This document shows, one piece after another, positions 9,501 through 19,518 of a stretch of 64,000 bases of DNA (positions are counted from its first letter, which is position 1; each line of letters opens with the position of its first letter). Source of the DNA: Parabacteroides distasonis ATCC 8503 (GTDB taxonomy: Bacteria > Bacteroidota > Bacteroidia > Bacteroidales > Tannerellaceae); contig NC_009615.1 of the NCBI RefSeq assembly GCF_000012845.1, positions 3,474,501-3,538,500 on the forward strand, in the 5' to 3' direction. Both the position numbers and the translations under genes were made by a program. The notes beneath the pieces are model-generated. The model was not told the origin of the DNA and ran no database searches. It saw only the letters and a list, made by a program, of their open reading frames with translations.

Positions 9501-11588
9501 ATGAAACGATATCTAATACATTTATGCTTATTATTTATGTCCTTTGTCGTTTCATCTCAAACGACTACACCAGACTCGCTTAAAAGCGCCTTGCAAAAAA
9601 CGACCTCCGAGCGCACAAGGCTGGAAATCCTCGCCAACTTGATGGATATCTCACGAAACGATGACATATTAGTAAACGCTAAACAACTCTATCAGGAAGC
9701 CTTAAAAGCGAATGACAATTACTATAAGGAAGCGGCATTGACCGAGATTCTCCGGCATTATATCAACACGGACCAAACCGATAGCGCAAATGTCTATATC
9801 GCCAAAGCCGAGCAGGAGCTAAAAGGAGAAGCCAGAACCAGCCTCGTATCGTTCATGAAAATGATCCAAGATACGCGCGTCATATTCTACACATCCGGTG
9901 AACCAAGAAGGAAAGTCCTCATGAATTGCCTATTCAAGCTGGAGGAACCCGACAAATTGTCTCCCTATGAGAAAATAGCCTGCAATTATGTACTTGGTAT
10001 GGCTGTCAGCAACAGCGTCATGGAGGAGAACATGCTTAAGGAGGACTTCAAGCAAGGGAAAGAATATTTCGACAACGTCTTGACCGAGGCTGAAAAACTG
10101 CCCCTACGATACGCATACAATTTCTTGCCTAACACCTATTTCATGCTATGCGCCTACGCTGCCGACCCTTGGGAGAGAGGGAAATACGCAACCCGCTATC
10201 TCAATACGATCTTAGGATACTCCAATATCCCGGAGATGAGCAAACGTCCTTACGCGACTAACAAGCGCCACTTGCTAAGCGCCTACTCCAACCTCGCCAT
10301 CAGCGCCGAGGCTATCGGGAAGGATTTGGCCACTTCTTATTTCCATGAGTTCCAAAAGTTATTGAAGGCTTATCCGGAGGCGGCTAGCACCACCCCGGAA
10401 TACGAGCTATACTATACTTCCGCCAATTATTACCTAAACATCAAGGACTACATGAAATTCATTGAGTTCAGCGACTCCTTGATCAATTTCTCCAAACAAA
10501 TACCGCTTTACAAGGAGCATGTAATCGCCTATGTATCCGCAAAAGCCGCCGCCTACGACAGCCTCCGGATGTACAAGGAGGCCTATGAGACATCCAAAGA
10601 GTATGCGGTATTGCTAGATACCTTGCGTATGCAAGAACTCCGGAAGAAAATGGAAAATCTCGAGATCGAGAAAGGGGCGAACGAGTTGGTGATCGAAAAG
10701 AGATCATTGGAATTGGAATTGCAGAAAAGCAAGAAGGAGAATTACCTATATATATCCCTATTGCTTCTAGCCTTATGCGCCGTGTTCTATATCTTTTTCC
10801 GGCTAGGCAAAATGAGATCCCTCTATCGGGCATTGCAGAAGTCTAACGAGCTGGTCTTGATAGCGAACCAGAAAGCACAAGAGAGCGAGGAGATGAAGAC
10901 CGCCTTCATCCGGAATATGTCGCATGAGATACGGACTCCCTTAAACGCGATCAACGGTTTCTCGGAACTCATCACCAACGACGATATCTCCATGGACGAG
11001 AAACAGGCTTTCAGCCGTATTATCTATGAAAACTGTTACCATTTGACTTCCATGCTGAACAATCTCCTTGAGATCGCCCAGCTCGATAGCGGCAATGATT
11101 CCCTTCCTCTTGTTCCCACACGTATCCATGAGCTTTGTATACATGAGATGCAACAGGTAAAGAAATATCAAGAGAAGCCGGAGATCAACTATGTGGTGGA
11201 AGGCGATAAGGAGAATGATATGGTCTTGACCAACCGTGCTTATTTCAGTTTGATCATCTCGCATCTGCTGGCAAACGCGAATAAATTCACGGAGAAAGGA
11301 AGCATCACGCTTTCATACCATCTGGATAGCGGAGCCAATTTAGTGACCCTGTCGGTAACAGATACGGGTTGCGGCATCCCTCAAGACAAGCAGGAATGGA
11401 TATTCGAGCGTTTCACGAAGACCAATGATTTCATTCCCGGCTCTGGCCTGGGGCTTTACCTATGTCGCTTGATCGTTAACCGGCTAAACGGTAAGATAAA
11501 GACAGATCCGTCTTATACGAAAGGCTCACGCTTCGTTATCACGATGCCAATCGCCACGCCGTCCAAGCCCTCCGAACCTACCGATTAA
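9501..11588 (+). CDS. TPR-containing sensor histidine kinase
   Basis: The 695-residue protein has a signal sequence and a periplasmic alpha-helical region of TPR character (about residues 20-400). A transmembrane helix follows (YLYISLLLLALCAVFYIFF), then a coiled stretch. The HisKA box is IRNMSHEIRTPLNAINGF, with the phosphorylated His in SHE. The HATPase boxes are NANKF (N), DTGCGIP (G1) and GSGLGLYL (G2). There is no receiver domain, so it is a classical kinase rather than a one-piece hybrid system, and no response regulator gene is adjacent, so it is an orphan here. Its last four bases overlap the end of the convergent flippase gene. The signal sensed is unknown. Confidence 0.93.
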   Translation: MKRYLIHLCLLFMSFVVSSQTTTPDSLKSALQKTTSERTRLEILANLMDISRNDDILVNAKQLYQEALKANDNYYKEAALTEILRHYINTDQTDSANVYIAKAEQELKGEARTSLVSFMKMIQDTRVIFYTSGEPRRKVLMNCLFKLEEPDKLSPYEKIACNYVLGMAVSNSVMEENMLKEDFKQGKEYFDNVLTEAEKLPLRYAYNFLPNTYFMLCAYAADPWERGKYATRYLNTILGYSNIPEMSKRPYATNKRHLLSAYSNLAISAEAIGKDLATSYFHEFQKLLKAYPEAASTTPEYELYYTSANYYLNIKDYMKFIEFSDSLINFSKQIPLYKEHVIAYVSAKAAAYDSLRMYKEAYETSKEYAVLLDTLRMQELRKKMENLEIEKGANELVIEKRSLELELQKSKKENYLYISLLLLALCAVFYIFFRLGKMRSLYRALQKSNELVLIANQKAQESEEMKTAFIRNMSHEIRTPLNAINGFSELITNDDISMDEKQAFSRIIYENCYHLTSMLNNLLEIAQLDSGNDSLPLVPTRIHELCIHEMQQVKKYQEKPEINYVVEGDKENDMVLTNRAYFSLIISHLLANANKFTEKGSITLSYHLDSGANLVTLSVTDTGCGIPQDKQEWIFERFTKTNDFIPGSGLGLYLCRLIVNRLNGKIKTDPSYTKGSRFVITMPIATPSKPSEPTD

Positions 11589-13099
11589 CGAAAGAAACGT
11601 CCTACGTACGGGAGTTCTCGTAAAGGTAAATCCCTTTTAACCATAAACGCGATGAATACGCCTAATAAGATTGTACGGTATCCCAACCGGAGCCATTCAG
11701 ACTGTATCGGGAGTGCCATGCCTGCCACGTATAACACCGTCGCCACTCCGAAATAAAGAAACGCGGATTTCAAGTCGTACTCGATCGGGAATTTCTTTTG
11801 TCCTACAAAATAGGATAAAAGCATCATCAATAAATTACAAAAGAACGATGCCCACGCACAAGCCATATAACCGTACGAGGGACCGAACAGCAAGATGATA
11901 GAGACCGTGGCCACACATCCGATCGTGGAGAAATAGGCGCCCCATCGTGTCTGGTCGATCAGCTTATACCATAAGGAGAGGTTGAAATAAATACCGAAGA
12001 ACAACTCGCCCAACATCACGATCGGCACCACCCGTAATCCGGGATAATAGGCCGGCCCGACAAAGTACTTCAAGATATCGATATAGAACATTACCCCGAG
12101 GAAGATAAACAAGGCGAATATGATGAAATATTTCATCGCTTCCGAGTAGGCTTTCTTATTATCATCGCTCTTGTTTTTAGCGAAAATAAACGGCTCATAG
12201 GCATACCGGAAAGCCTGCGTGAACATCACCATCACCACGGCGATCTTGAAGCATGCGCCGTATATACCCAATTGCTCATTCGCATACTCCTTATCATCAA
12301 ACAAGAATGGAAACAGGATCTTATCTGCCGTCTGGTTAAAGATACCGGCAATACCTAGAATAAGGATCGGGAAGGAATAACGCAAGATTTGTTTCAATAC
12401 CGTTCCGTCTACTTTCGCCCGTATGCCCGGCAAGATATCCGGGATCAAAAGCAATAAGGTTATCAGTGTCGTAAACACGTTCGCCACGAATACATAGCCT
12501 ACCCCATAATCCGGACGATAGAACCAGCTTATCGCCTCCGGATAGTGCGTATGCAACCACGGACAAGTGATCAAGAAGAATATATTCAAGATAATATTCA
12601 AGAAAATACTCAGCAACTTAATCCCGGCGAAACGCCATGCTTTCCCCTTATACCGAAGATAAGCGAACGGAATGCAACAAAAAGCGTCTACCGCCACGAT
12701 ACCCGCCATCATCCCGATATACTCCGGATGGTCGCCATATCCCAAGCCGGCGCTAATAGATGGCAATAAGGCGAAAACCGCTACGCTAAACAGCGCCGAA
12801 CTTCCCAGCAAGCAATACAGCACGGAAGCATACACCCGCATCGGCTCTTGCTCCTCTTTCTTATTGATGAAACGGAAGAACCCCGTCTCCATGCCATAAG
12901 TAAGCAAGACCAGCAACAGGGCTGTCCAACCATATAAATTCGTCACGATCCCATAATCCCCTGTTCCGGCCAACACACGTGTGTACATCGGTACCAACAT
13001 CCAATTCAGGAAACGCCCCACTATACTACTCAATCCATAAACGGCTGTCTCTTTAGCGAGCCGCTTCATTCCTCCTGCCATATCTATCTGTCTAATCAA
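11585..13099 (-). CDS. Polysaccharide flippase (Wzx/MOP superfamily)
   Basis: The 504-residue protein is hydrophobic throughout, with 12-14 membrane helices. The N-terminal [32 protein letters not shown] is typical of oligosaccharide flippases that move lipid-linked glycans across the inner membrane. It starts inside the end of ruvB (8-nt overlap), so the two are translationally coupled and in one transcript. It is isolated from any glycan gene cluster. The partner glycan is unknown. Confidence 0.9.
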   Translation of the reverse strand: MIRQIDMAGGMKRLAKETAVYGLSSIVGRFLNWMLVPMYTRVLAGTGDYGIVTNLYGWTALLLVLLTYGMETGFFRFINKKEEQEPMRVYASVLYCLLGSSALFSVAVFALLPSISAGLGYGDHPEYIGMMAGIVAVDAFCCIPFAYLRYKGKAWRFAGIKLLSIFLNIILNIFFLITCPWLHTHYPEAISWFYRPDYGVGYVFVANVFTTLITLLLLIPDILPGIRAKVDGTVLKQILRYSFPILILGIAGIFNQTADKILFPFLFDDKEYANEQLGIYGACFKIAVVMVMFTQAFRYAYEPFIFAKNKSDDNKKAYSEAMKYFIIFALFIFLGVMFYIDILKYFVGPAYYPGLRVVPIVMLGELFFGIYFNLSLWYKLIDQTRWGAYFSTIGCVATVSIILLFGPSYGYMACAWASFFCNLLMMLLSYFVGQKKFPIEYDLKSAFLYFGVATVLYVAGMALPIQSEWLRLGYRTILLGVFIAFMVKRDLPLRELPYVGRFFR

Positions 13100-14129
13100 A
13101 TAAAAAACCTTGTTCCCCCACCCGGCTACGTCCCAGATGGGTATAAGCTAAATCGGTGACCTCACGGCCACGGGGCGTGCGTTTGATAAAGCCCTCTTTG
13201 ATCAAGAAAGGCTCGTACACTTCTTCTAGCGTTCCGGGGTCCTCGCCCAAAGCCGTGGCGATCGTCGTTAATCCGACCGGGCCTCCCTTGAATTTATCAA
13301 TGATCGTCGTCAGCAACTTATTATCGATCTGATCCAAGCCATACCGATCTATATTCAACGCCTCCAAAGAGAAGCAAGCGATCGCCTTATCGATATCTCC
13401 GTTCCCCTTCACTTGAGCGAAATCACGCACACGGCGCAATAAAGCGTTGGCGATACGAGGCGTACCCCGGCTACGGGAAGCGATCTCCCTAGCGGCGTTC
13501 AACTCACATTTTACATTCAAAATATTAGCACTACGGAGCACGATCTTCGTCAGCGTCTCCATATCATAATACTCCAAGTGCATATTGATACCGAAACGGG
13601 CACGCAGCGGACTAGTCAGCAAGCCGCTACGGGTCGTAGCGCCAATCAATGTAAACGGAGCCAAATCGATCTGTATCGAGCGAGCGCTTGGTCCTTTATC
13701 GATCACGATATCGATCCGGTAATCCTCCATAGCGGAATACAGGTATTCCTCCACGATCGGGCTCAACCGGTGAATCTCATCGATAAAAAGCACGTCGTTC
13801 TTCTCCAGCGAGGTCAATACCCCGGCCAGATCTCCCGGCTTATCCAGCACCGGCCCCGACGTGACCTTGAAACCAACCCCCAACTCGTTCGCTATAATAT
13901 TCGACAACGTCGTCTTTCCCAACCCGGGAGGCCCATGCAAAAGCACATGATCCAGCGCCTCCTTACGCATGCGGGCAGCCATGACGAACACCTTCAGGTT
14001 CTCCACCACCTTCGCCTGCCCGCTGAAGTCACGGAGCGAAAGCGGCCGAAGCACGTTCTCGTACTCTCGCTCGTTTTCCGGCATCCGGGCATCCCTTATA
14101 TCAAAATCATCTTCCATATTCACGTTCAT
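13092..14129 (-). CDS. ruvB: Holliday junction branch migration DNA helicase RuvB
   Basis: The 345-residue protein matches RuvB length and motifs: the N-terminal [12 protein letters not shown], Walker [10 protein letters not shown], Walker B FIDEIHRL, sensor [18 protein letters not shown], and the C-terminal winged helix ending [17 protein letters not shown]. RuvB is the hexameric ATPase that drives branch migration with RuvA. The downstream flippase overlaps by 8 nt; the ruvB-flippase pairing is frequent in Bacteroidales. Confidence 0.98.
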   Translation of the reverse strand: MNVNMEDDFDIRDARMPENEREYENVLRPLSLRDFSGQAKVVENLKVFVMAARMRKEALDHVLLHGPPGLGKTTLSNIIANELGVGFKVTSGPVLDKPGDLAGVLTSLEKNDVLFIDEIHRLSPIVEEYLYSAMEDYRIDIVIDKGPSARSIQIDLAPFTLIGATTRSGLLTSPLRARFGINMHLEYYDMETLTKIVLRSANILNVKCELNAAREIASRSRGTPRIANALLRRVRDFAQVKGNGDIDKAIACFSLEALNIDRYGLDQIDNKLLTTIIDKFKGGPVGLTTIATALGEDPGTLEEVYEPFLIKEGFIKRTPRGREVTDLAYTHLGRSRVGEQGFLFD

Positions 14130-14208
14130 TGACTTGCAAAGATAATGTTAAACAACACATTCACGAAAATAAGATGTATAAAATATTTTTCTGACAGTGA
14201 GAAAAGCA

Positions 14209-14216
14209 TATGTTTG
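14209..14216 (+). promoter_or_regulatory. -7 promoter box of the first beta-propeller gene
   Basis: TATGTTTG fits TAnnTTTG and lies 30 nt before the start codon. T-rich sequence about 20 nt upstream could serve as a weak -33 element. Confidence 0.45.
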
Positions 14217-14246
14217 CTAAAAGAACACCTTTAAAAACATACTACC

Positions 14247-15422
14247 ATGAAACTTATACTCACAATCTCTGCGATGATCCTGTTCCTGATAACGGGATGC
14301 GAAAGTGGCAAGCAACCGGCTAACGACTTTTTAACCGTGGATATCACGGCAAATTATCCGAAGAAGGAACTGATTCTTCAAGACTTTTTGGATGTGGAAT
14401 ACATCCCATTAGAAACGAATGAGGAATTCATAACCTCAGCCAGCATGCAAGCCATCGGCAAAAATCTCATAATCCTTAGAAACAAGAACGGACAAGACGG
14501 AGATATATTTATCTTCGACCGGACCGGAAAAGGCCAGAGAAAAATCAACCGCAGCGGCCAAGGTAGCCAAGAATACACGAATATCGGGTCTATTGCCCTC
14601 GATGAGGAGAAAGGTGAGCTGTTTATCAACAACTACTACTCGAGCCAGTTTATCGTATACGACCTGTCCGGAAACTTTAAGCGAACTTTAAAGTACGATA
14701 AAGATTTTAATTTCAATAGCGGGAAGACATACAATTTCGATCAAGACAACTTAATCTGCTACGATGAGATTGGCAATTATATAAATCTGAGAAAAAGCGC
14801 ATTTTGGCTCCTGTCCAAACAAGACGGGAGCATTGTCAAGGAAATCGAACTCCCTTATGAGCATAAGATATCACCGTTTTTATCGAAAGGAGGTTGGGCC
14901 GCGGGACCTCGTAATACCGAATTAATTTCCCAAAATGGAAGTTGGGTTTTAGTAGAGCCATCTACAGATACGATTTATAGTTATTCGCAAGATCACTCTA
15001 TCAAACCCTTTATCGTAAGGACTCCACCTATCCGCTCTATGGCCCCGGAAGTATTTCTTTATCCAAGTATTCTTACCGACCGGTATTATTTCATGCAAAC
15101 AACAAAGAAACAATGGGATTTTGAGAAAGAAACCGGATTCCCCAGAACCGACTTGGTATATGATAAACAAGAGGACGCTATCTTTGAGTGTGTCGTATAT
15201 AATAACGATTTCGTAGATCAGACACCCGTTAATATGTGGTACGAACACGGAATACTAAAGATCATCAATAACGATGGGATCGCTTTCATAAAGAAACTAG
15301 AAGCCAATGAGTTGGTGGAAGCCTACGAGAAAGGTAAGCTGAAAGGCCGATTGAATGAGATCGCAGCGGGATTGAATGAGGAATCCAACCCCGTGATTAT
15401 GGTGGCTAAGTATAAGGAGTAA
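14247..15422 (+). CDS. 6-bladed beta-propeller lipoprotein (copy 1 of 5)
   Basis: The 391-residue lipoprotein (lipobox ITGC) belongs to the 6-bladed beta-propeller group widespread in Bacteroidota (PF17170-like). Shared landmarks with the other four copies are an N-terminal YPKKELILQDFLDVEYIPLE block, a GDIFIFDR blade strand, a TDRYYFMQT strand and the C-terminal GRLNEIAAGLNEESNPVIM block. No acidic run follows the lipid Cys, so a periplasm-facing location is more likely than the cell surface. This copy stands alone at the border of the RiPP island, after the oppositely oriented ruvB. The function of the family is not known. Confidence 0.85.
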   Translation: MKLILTISAMILFLITGCESGKQPANDFLTVDITANYPKKELILQDFLDVEYIPLETNEEFITSASMQAIGKNLIILRNKNGQDGDIFIFDRTGKGQRKINRSGQGSQEYTNIGSIALDEEKGELFINNYYSSQFIVYDLSGNFKRTLKYDKDFNFNSGKTYNFDQDNLICYDEIGNYINLRKSAFWLLSKQDGSIVKEIELPYEHKISPFLSKGGWAAGPRNTELISQNGSWVLVEPSTDTIYSYSQDHSIKPFIVRTPPIRSMAPEVFLYPSILTDRYYFMQTTKKQWDFEKETGFPRTDLVYDKQEDAIFECVVYNNDFVDQTPVNMWYEHGILKIINNDGIAFIKKLEANELVEAYEKGKLKGRLNEIAAGLNEESNPVIMVAKYKE

Positions 15423-15468
15423 AAAACTTCTTACTTATTGTCTATTTTTCCAGACTTGTTTTTTATTC

Positions 15469-15550
15469 GTACATGTTTTTCGGAAAACACGTACGTGAAT
15501 TCCCAAAAACACGTACGTGAATCCGTGAAAACATGTACGTGTTTTTACGG
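15469..15550. repeat. Cluster of CACGTACGTG-type palindromic repeats
   Basis: Four near-copies of a palindromic unit built on CACGTACGTG or CGTACATG, each followed by A/T runs, lie between the propeller gene and the ATPase gene. The same unit occurs three times at 58322-58384. The 283-nt gap they sit in holds no other gene. Confidence 0.7.
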
Positions 15551-15655
15551 AAATCCGACAAGCATATTTATCTATCTTATTATCAGCGAATTACAAATCG
15601 ACTTCATAGTAAGATATTATTGTTGAAAATTTACTTCTAAAGATACGGTTCCTCT

Positions 15656-15700
15656 CCTATATTTTATGTAACTTTGCTTATAAGTCGCATAAAATATAGG
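15656..15700 (+). promoter_or_regulatory. Promoter enclosed by a 13-bp inverted repeat
   Basis: CCTATATTTTATG (15656-15668) and its exact complement CATAAAATATAGG (15688-15700) flank a -7 box TAACTTTG (15669-15676). The second arm ends 5 nt before the ATPase start codon. A dimeric repressor, or a hairpin at the very 5' end of the mRNA, would fit. The arrangement is seen directly; the role is inferred. Confidence 0.55.
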
Positions 15701-15705
15701 ACGAT

Positions 15706-17274
15706 ATGAACCAGACAATTTATCCCATCGGCATACAGAACTTCGAGAAAATTCGCAAGGACGGCTATCTCTATATTGACAAGACAGCCTTGGTCTATCA
15801 ATTGGTTACTACCGGACAGTATTACTTCCTCAGCCGCCCCCGGCGCTTCGGGAAAAGCCTGTTGCTGTCCACGCTGGAGGCCTACTTCCAAGGGAAAAAG
15901 GAGTTGTTCGAAGGACTGGCCATGGAGAAACTGGAAAAGGACTGGAAAGAATACCCGATCCTCCATTTTGACCTGAATATCTCCCAATACGACTCTCCGG
16001 ATAGCTTATACAAGATATTAAACGACATCCTGTCCCGGTACGAAGACGAATATGGGACACGTCCCTCGGAAGTGACCCTGCCCCTCCGTTTCGCCGGAAT
16101 CATCGACCGGGCCTACCGCAAAACCGGACAAAGGGCCGTGATCCTGATAGACGAGTACGACAAGCCCTTGCTACAGAACTTGCACGACGAGGAGATGCAA
16201 AACCGGCTCCGGAACATGCTCAAACCCTTCTACGGCGTATTGAAGACCATGGATAGGGCCATCCGTTTCGCCCTGCTCACAGGTGTGACCAAGTTCGGCA
16301 AGATAAGCGTGTTCAGCGACCTCAACAACCTCATGGACCTGTCGATGGATAATCGGTACGTCGAGATATGCGGCATCACAGAGAAAGAGATACATGCCTA
16401 TCTGGAAGACGAAGTGAAGGAACTGGCTGATACCCAAATGACGACCTACGAGGAAACCTGCCTAAAACTCAAGCAACGCTATGACGGATACCATTTCACC
16501 GCCAAGTCCGAGGGTATATACAATCCATTCAGCCTATTGAATACCTTCGCTAAGATGGAATTCGGAGACTACTGGTTCGAGACCGGAACACCCTCCTACC
16601 TCGTGGAGCTGCTCAAGCACACCCATTACGACCTCTACGAGATGGCCAACACGGAAACCGACGCCGACGTGCTCAACAGCATCGACTCCGCCTCGAACAA
16701 TCCCATACCCGTCATCTACCAAAGCGGGTATCTTACCATCAAGGGCTATGATCCTGAGTTTGGCATTTATCGACTGGGTTTCCCGAACAAGGAGGTGGAA
16801 GAAGGTTTCGTCAAATACCTACTTCCTTTCTATACGAGCATACAAGCCTCTAAGACCCCCTTCGAGATCGGACAGTTCGTTCGGGAGATACGGTCTGGCA
16901 ATTACGACGCCTTCTTCCACCGCCTCCAAAGCTTCTTCGCCGACACACCCTACGAGGTGATCGCCGGGCAAAAGCCGGAACGAGACACGGAGCTGCATTA
17001 CCGGAACGTCCTCTTCATCGTCTTCAAGCTGGTCGGCCTGTACACGCAAGTGGAGTACCATACCTCGAACGGGCGTATAGACCTCGTCTTGCAAACCGAT
17101 CGCTATGTATATATCATGGAGTTCAAGCTCAACGGAACCGCCAAGGAGGCCCTGCGGCAGATCGAGGAGAAAGGCTACGCCCTACCCTTCGCCGGAGACG
17201 ACCGGGAAGTCTTCAAGATCGGCGTGAACTTCTCTTCCGAGACCCGCAATATCGAGAAGTGGCTGGTTGGGTGA
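15706..17274 (+). CDS. AAA-ATPase-like / PD-(D/E)XK nuclease protein (DUF1703 type)
   Basis: The 522-residue protein has an N-terminal ATPase-like domain (PF09820 type). FEKIRKDGYLYIDKT is followed by RPRRFGKSLLLSTL as the P-loop region and by AVILIDEYDKPL as the Walker B. A C-terminal PD-(D/E)XK nuclease-like domain (PF08011 type) carries RIDLVLQ and MEFKL, which supply the D...ExK residues. These proteins occur in many divergent copies in Bacteroidota and anaerobes and are thought to be mobile or selfish-type genes, but their activity is unproven. GC content is visibly higher than that of the following regulator, and repeats lie on both sides, which fits independent acquisition. Confidence 0.85.
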   Translation: MNQTIYPIGIQNFEKIRKDGYLYIDKTALVYQLVTTGQYYFLSRPRRFGKSLLLSTLEAYFQGKKELFEGLAMEKLEKDWKEYPILHFDLNISQYDSPDSLYKILNDILSRYEDEYGTRPSEVTLPLRFAGIIDRAYRKTGQRAVILIDEYDKPLLQNLHDEEMQNRLRNMLKPFYGVLKTMDRAIRFALLTGVTKFGKISVFSDLNNLMDLSMDNRYVEICGITEKEIHAYLEDEVKELADTQMTTYEETCLKLKQRYDGYHFTAKSEGIYNPFSLLNTFAKMEFGDYWFETGTPSYLVELLKHTHYDLYEMANTETDADVLNSIDSASNNPIPVIYQSGYLTIKGYDPEFGIYRLGFPNKEVEEGFVKYLLPFYTSIQASKTPFEIGQFVREIRSGNYDAFFHRLQSFFADTPYEVIAGQKPERDTELHYRNVLFIVFKLVGLYTQVEYHTSNGRIDLVLQTDRYVYIMEFKLNGTAKEALRQIEEKGYALPFAGDDREVFKIGVNFSSETRNIEKWLVG

Positions 17275-17334
17275 AAAAGTCATGTTTTTATCCAGATATA
17301 CTTACTTTGCCGATACAGTATATATCCTATGCCC

Positions 17335-17486
17335 GGAGAAGATATACTTCAAGTGGCATCGAAGTATATTTCTCCCCCAAAAGGCTCCTCAAGTGAATAA
17401 CTAATCATTTCCCAACTCGTAAGCTTACGGCTACCCCTACTCGTAAGTTATTCACTTGACAAACCGTAAGTTATTCATTTGACAAG
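17335..17486. repeat. Nested inverted and direct repeats downstream of the ATPase/nuclease gene
   Basis: This 360-nt gene-free gap holds a hairpin (GGAGAAGATATACTTC, 17335-17350, with 17361-17375; one bulge). It also holds a 14-bp perfect inverted repeat (TCAAGTGAATAACT, 17389-17402, with 17446-17459). Two 21-bp direct repeats starting CGTAAGTTATTCA (17442-17462 and 17465-17485) differ at one base. They may be protein-binding sites or remnants of a mobile element. Confidence 0.6.
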
Positions 17487-17634
17487 CCATAAACAGACAG
17501 TTTACACCTAGCGTAACAATCTGTTATTCAATGCATTTACAACATAAATAAAAACCGTTCAAAAAAGTCGGACTTTCCAGCCGGAATATCCTCGCCTTTT
17601 TGTATTATCTTTATCGCCAACAAATAATACGCAG

Positions 17635-19401
17635 ATGAAGAAAAACATTGTTTTCCTGTTAATTCTAATACCTATTATATGGATCTCTTGCGACGGAATG
17701 GGCCATCAAACCATAGACTTCCGAAAAATAGAGAACCTTATGCCCCAACATCCGGATAGCGCCTTAATGCTCCTTGAGCAAATAGAGAACAAAGAAAACC
17801 TATCCCGAAAAGATAAGGCACATTATTATTTATTGCTGACGGAAGCGCAAGACAAAACTTTTGTTAAGCATGAAACCGACTCGCTGATCACGATCGCAAC
17901 GGATTATTATGAGGAAACAGACGATCTGGAACGAAAAGCGAAAGCTTGGTATTATAGGGGAAGAATCAGCCAAGATCAGAACCATCCACTAAAGGCCCAA
18001 GAGTGTTATCTAAAAGCCTTACGGGATGAAGAATCGATAAAAGATCACGCTTTACTGGGAAGAGTAAATAACTATATTGGAATACTCTACACTTTTCAAG
18101 ATGTCTACGAAAAAGCGTTATCTTTCCAGAAAAAAGCTGTCTCAAATTTTCGTGCGATTAACGATTCTATCGGTCAAGCTTACGCTTCACGTGATCTAGG
18201 CCGTGTTTATCAAATGCTAGCACTTCCTGATAGCGCAATCGCTTGCTACTTAGACGCAATTGCCCTAATACGATCTTTCGATGAATGGTCTATTTATTCG
18301 GAGTTAGGAAATTTATATATAGAAAAGAAAGATTATTCGCTAGCGAATCAGTATTTAATGAAAATGAAATCATTTTTGGATAGAATGCAAGCGAATAATT
18401 TTTCTGACAATATCGATTTTTCCTTTCATGCGACATTAGGAGACTATTACAATCAAGTAAATAAATTAGATTCCGCTTTATTCTATTTGAATATTTGCAA
18501 AGAACAAACGACAAGGCTAGACACACGTATTTCCGCATATGCCACCCTCAAAAAAATAGCCTATAAGCAAAATGACTGGAAGCAATACGTCCTGTTAGAT
18601 CAGAAATATACAAGTATGCATGATTCTCTTCATGCACAAGGAGAAATGGAATCTATCCGGAAATATCAAGCACTTTATGATCATCAAGAGACAGAACTAA
18701 AACTAACAAAAGAACAAGCCAAGAATGCGGTATCTAATTTGAGGATCATAATCGTTATGATAGTCTGTTTTTTAGTAATTTCGCTATCAACTTATGCTTA
18801 TTTTAAACACAAACAAGAAAAAAGTCAGCTAATTCTTCGACAACAAGAAAAAGATATCCAAAACAAAGAACGATTGTCCATCTATGAAAACCAGATTCAC
18901 GACTATGAAGAACAAATAGCCTTGAATGAGCAAACTTTACATTCTTTGAAAGAACATTTACAAGATCAAAACTTGAAAATAGAGAGTTTGAATACTATGC
19001 GCACGCACTTGGAGAATGAGATACAATCACTCAAACATAAAAAGCATATTCAAGAAAACCGTGCGGAAGAGATAGCTTTTAAAAATTCATCATTATATGC
19101 ACAATTCCATGATAAGAAAAATTGGACACCGGCCCCGGAAGACTGGCAAGCTCTTCTCGATAAAATCGATCTCATTTATCCTACGCTTGCTTCTACATTA
19201 AGTAAAACATTACCCGGATCAACCATCTCAGAGAAACGTTTATGTTATCTACTAAAGATACAAGTAAAGCCAACAGTTATTGCTCGATTGTTATGTTGTA
19301 GCGATACAAATATTACGATGCTACGAAAGCGATTATATAAAAAAGCATTCAACAAAGATGTTCCGGCTAAGGAGTTTGATAGATATATACTTGATATATA
19401 A
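17635..19401 (+). CDS. Membrane-tethered TPR protein with C-terminal helix-turn-helix-like domain
   Basis: The 588-residue protein opens with a lipoprotein-like or signal-anchor segment (IIWISCDG). TPR repeats follow (about residues 40-350), then one transmembrane helix (LRIIIVMIVCFLVISLSTYAYF), a long coiled coil (about 400-490), and a C-terminal domain in which ISEKRLCYLLKIQVKPTVIARLLCCSDTNITMLRKRL looks like a winged or LuxR-like helix-turn-helix. This layout, sensing outside and DNA binding inside, is common in Bacteroidota regulators near peptide or polysaccharide loci. It precedes the RiPP island and may control it, or only the DUF3244 gene that follows. Confidence 0.75.
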   Translation: MKKNIVFLLILIPIIWISCDGMGHQTIDFRKIENLMPQHPDSALMLLEQIENKENLSRKDKAHYYLLLTEAQDKTFVKHETDSLITIATDYYEETDDLERKAKAWYYRGRISQDQNHPLKAQECYLKALRDEESIKDHALLGRVNNYIGILYTFQDVYEKALSFQKKAVSNFRAINDSIGQAYASRDLGRVYQMLALPDSAIACYLDAIALIRSFDEWSIYSELGNLYIEKKDYSLANQYLMKMKSFLDRMQANNFSDNIDFSFHATLGDYYNQVNKLDSALFYLNICKEQTTRLDTRISAYATLKKIAYKQNDWKQYVLLDQKYTSMHDSLHAQGEMESIRKYQALYDHQETELKLTKEQAKNAVSNLRIIIVMIVCFLVISLSTYAYFKHKQEKSQLILRQQEKDIQNKERLSIYENQIHDYEEQIALNEQTLHSLKEHLQDQNLKIESLNTMRTHLENEIQSLKHKKHIQENRAEEIAFKNSSLYAQFHDKKNWTPAPEDWQALLDKIDLIYPTLASTLSKTLPGSTISEKRLCYLLKIQVKPTVIARLLCCSDTNITMLRKRLYKKAFNKDVPAKEFDRYILDI

Positions 19402-19424
19402 CACTTTCACATTTATTTTTTTAC

Positions 19425-19462
19425 AAAACTGCACAAATTTTTATTACAAAATGTGCAGTTTT
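19425..19462. terminator. Hairpin after the TPR regulator gene
   Basis: An 11-bp perfect stem, AAAACTGCACA (19425-19435) with TGTGCAGTTTT (19452-19462), encloses a 16-nt AT-rich loop 23 nt after the stop. A/T runs lie on both sides, so it can work as a terminator in either direction. Confidence 0.6.
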
Positions 19463-19489
19463 ATAAAAACAAGTTCATCCTTAAAGTCT

Positions 19490-19497
19490 TACATTTG
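19490..19497 (+). promoter_or_regulatory. -7 promoter box of the DUF3244 gene
   Basis: TACATTTG matches TAnnTTTG exactly and lies 21 nt before the ATG at 19519. It makes the in-frame ATG at 19453 an unlikely start. Confidence 0.5.
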
Positions 19498-19518
19498 CCT
19501 ACAAGAAAATTTAATACC

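Noticed and set aside
13578-14132. A 184-codon open frame antisense to ruvB
   Set aside because: The opposite strand encodes a complete, strongly conserved RuvB; the antisense frame has no start context or recognisable domain.
17442-17486. Direct repeats as a possible CRISPR array
   Set aside because: Only two 21-bp units separated by 2 nt, with no spacers and no cas genes.
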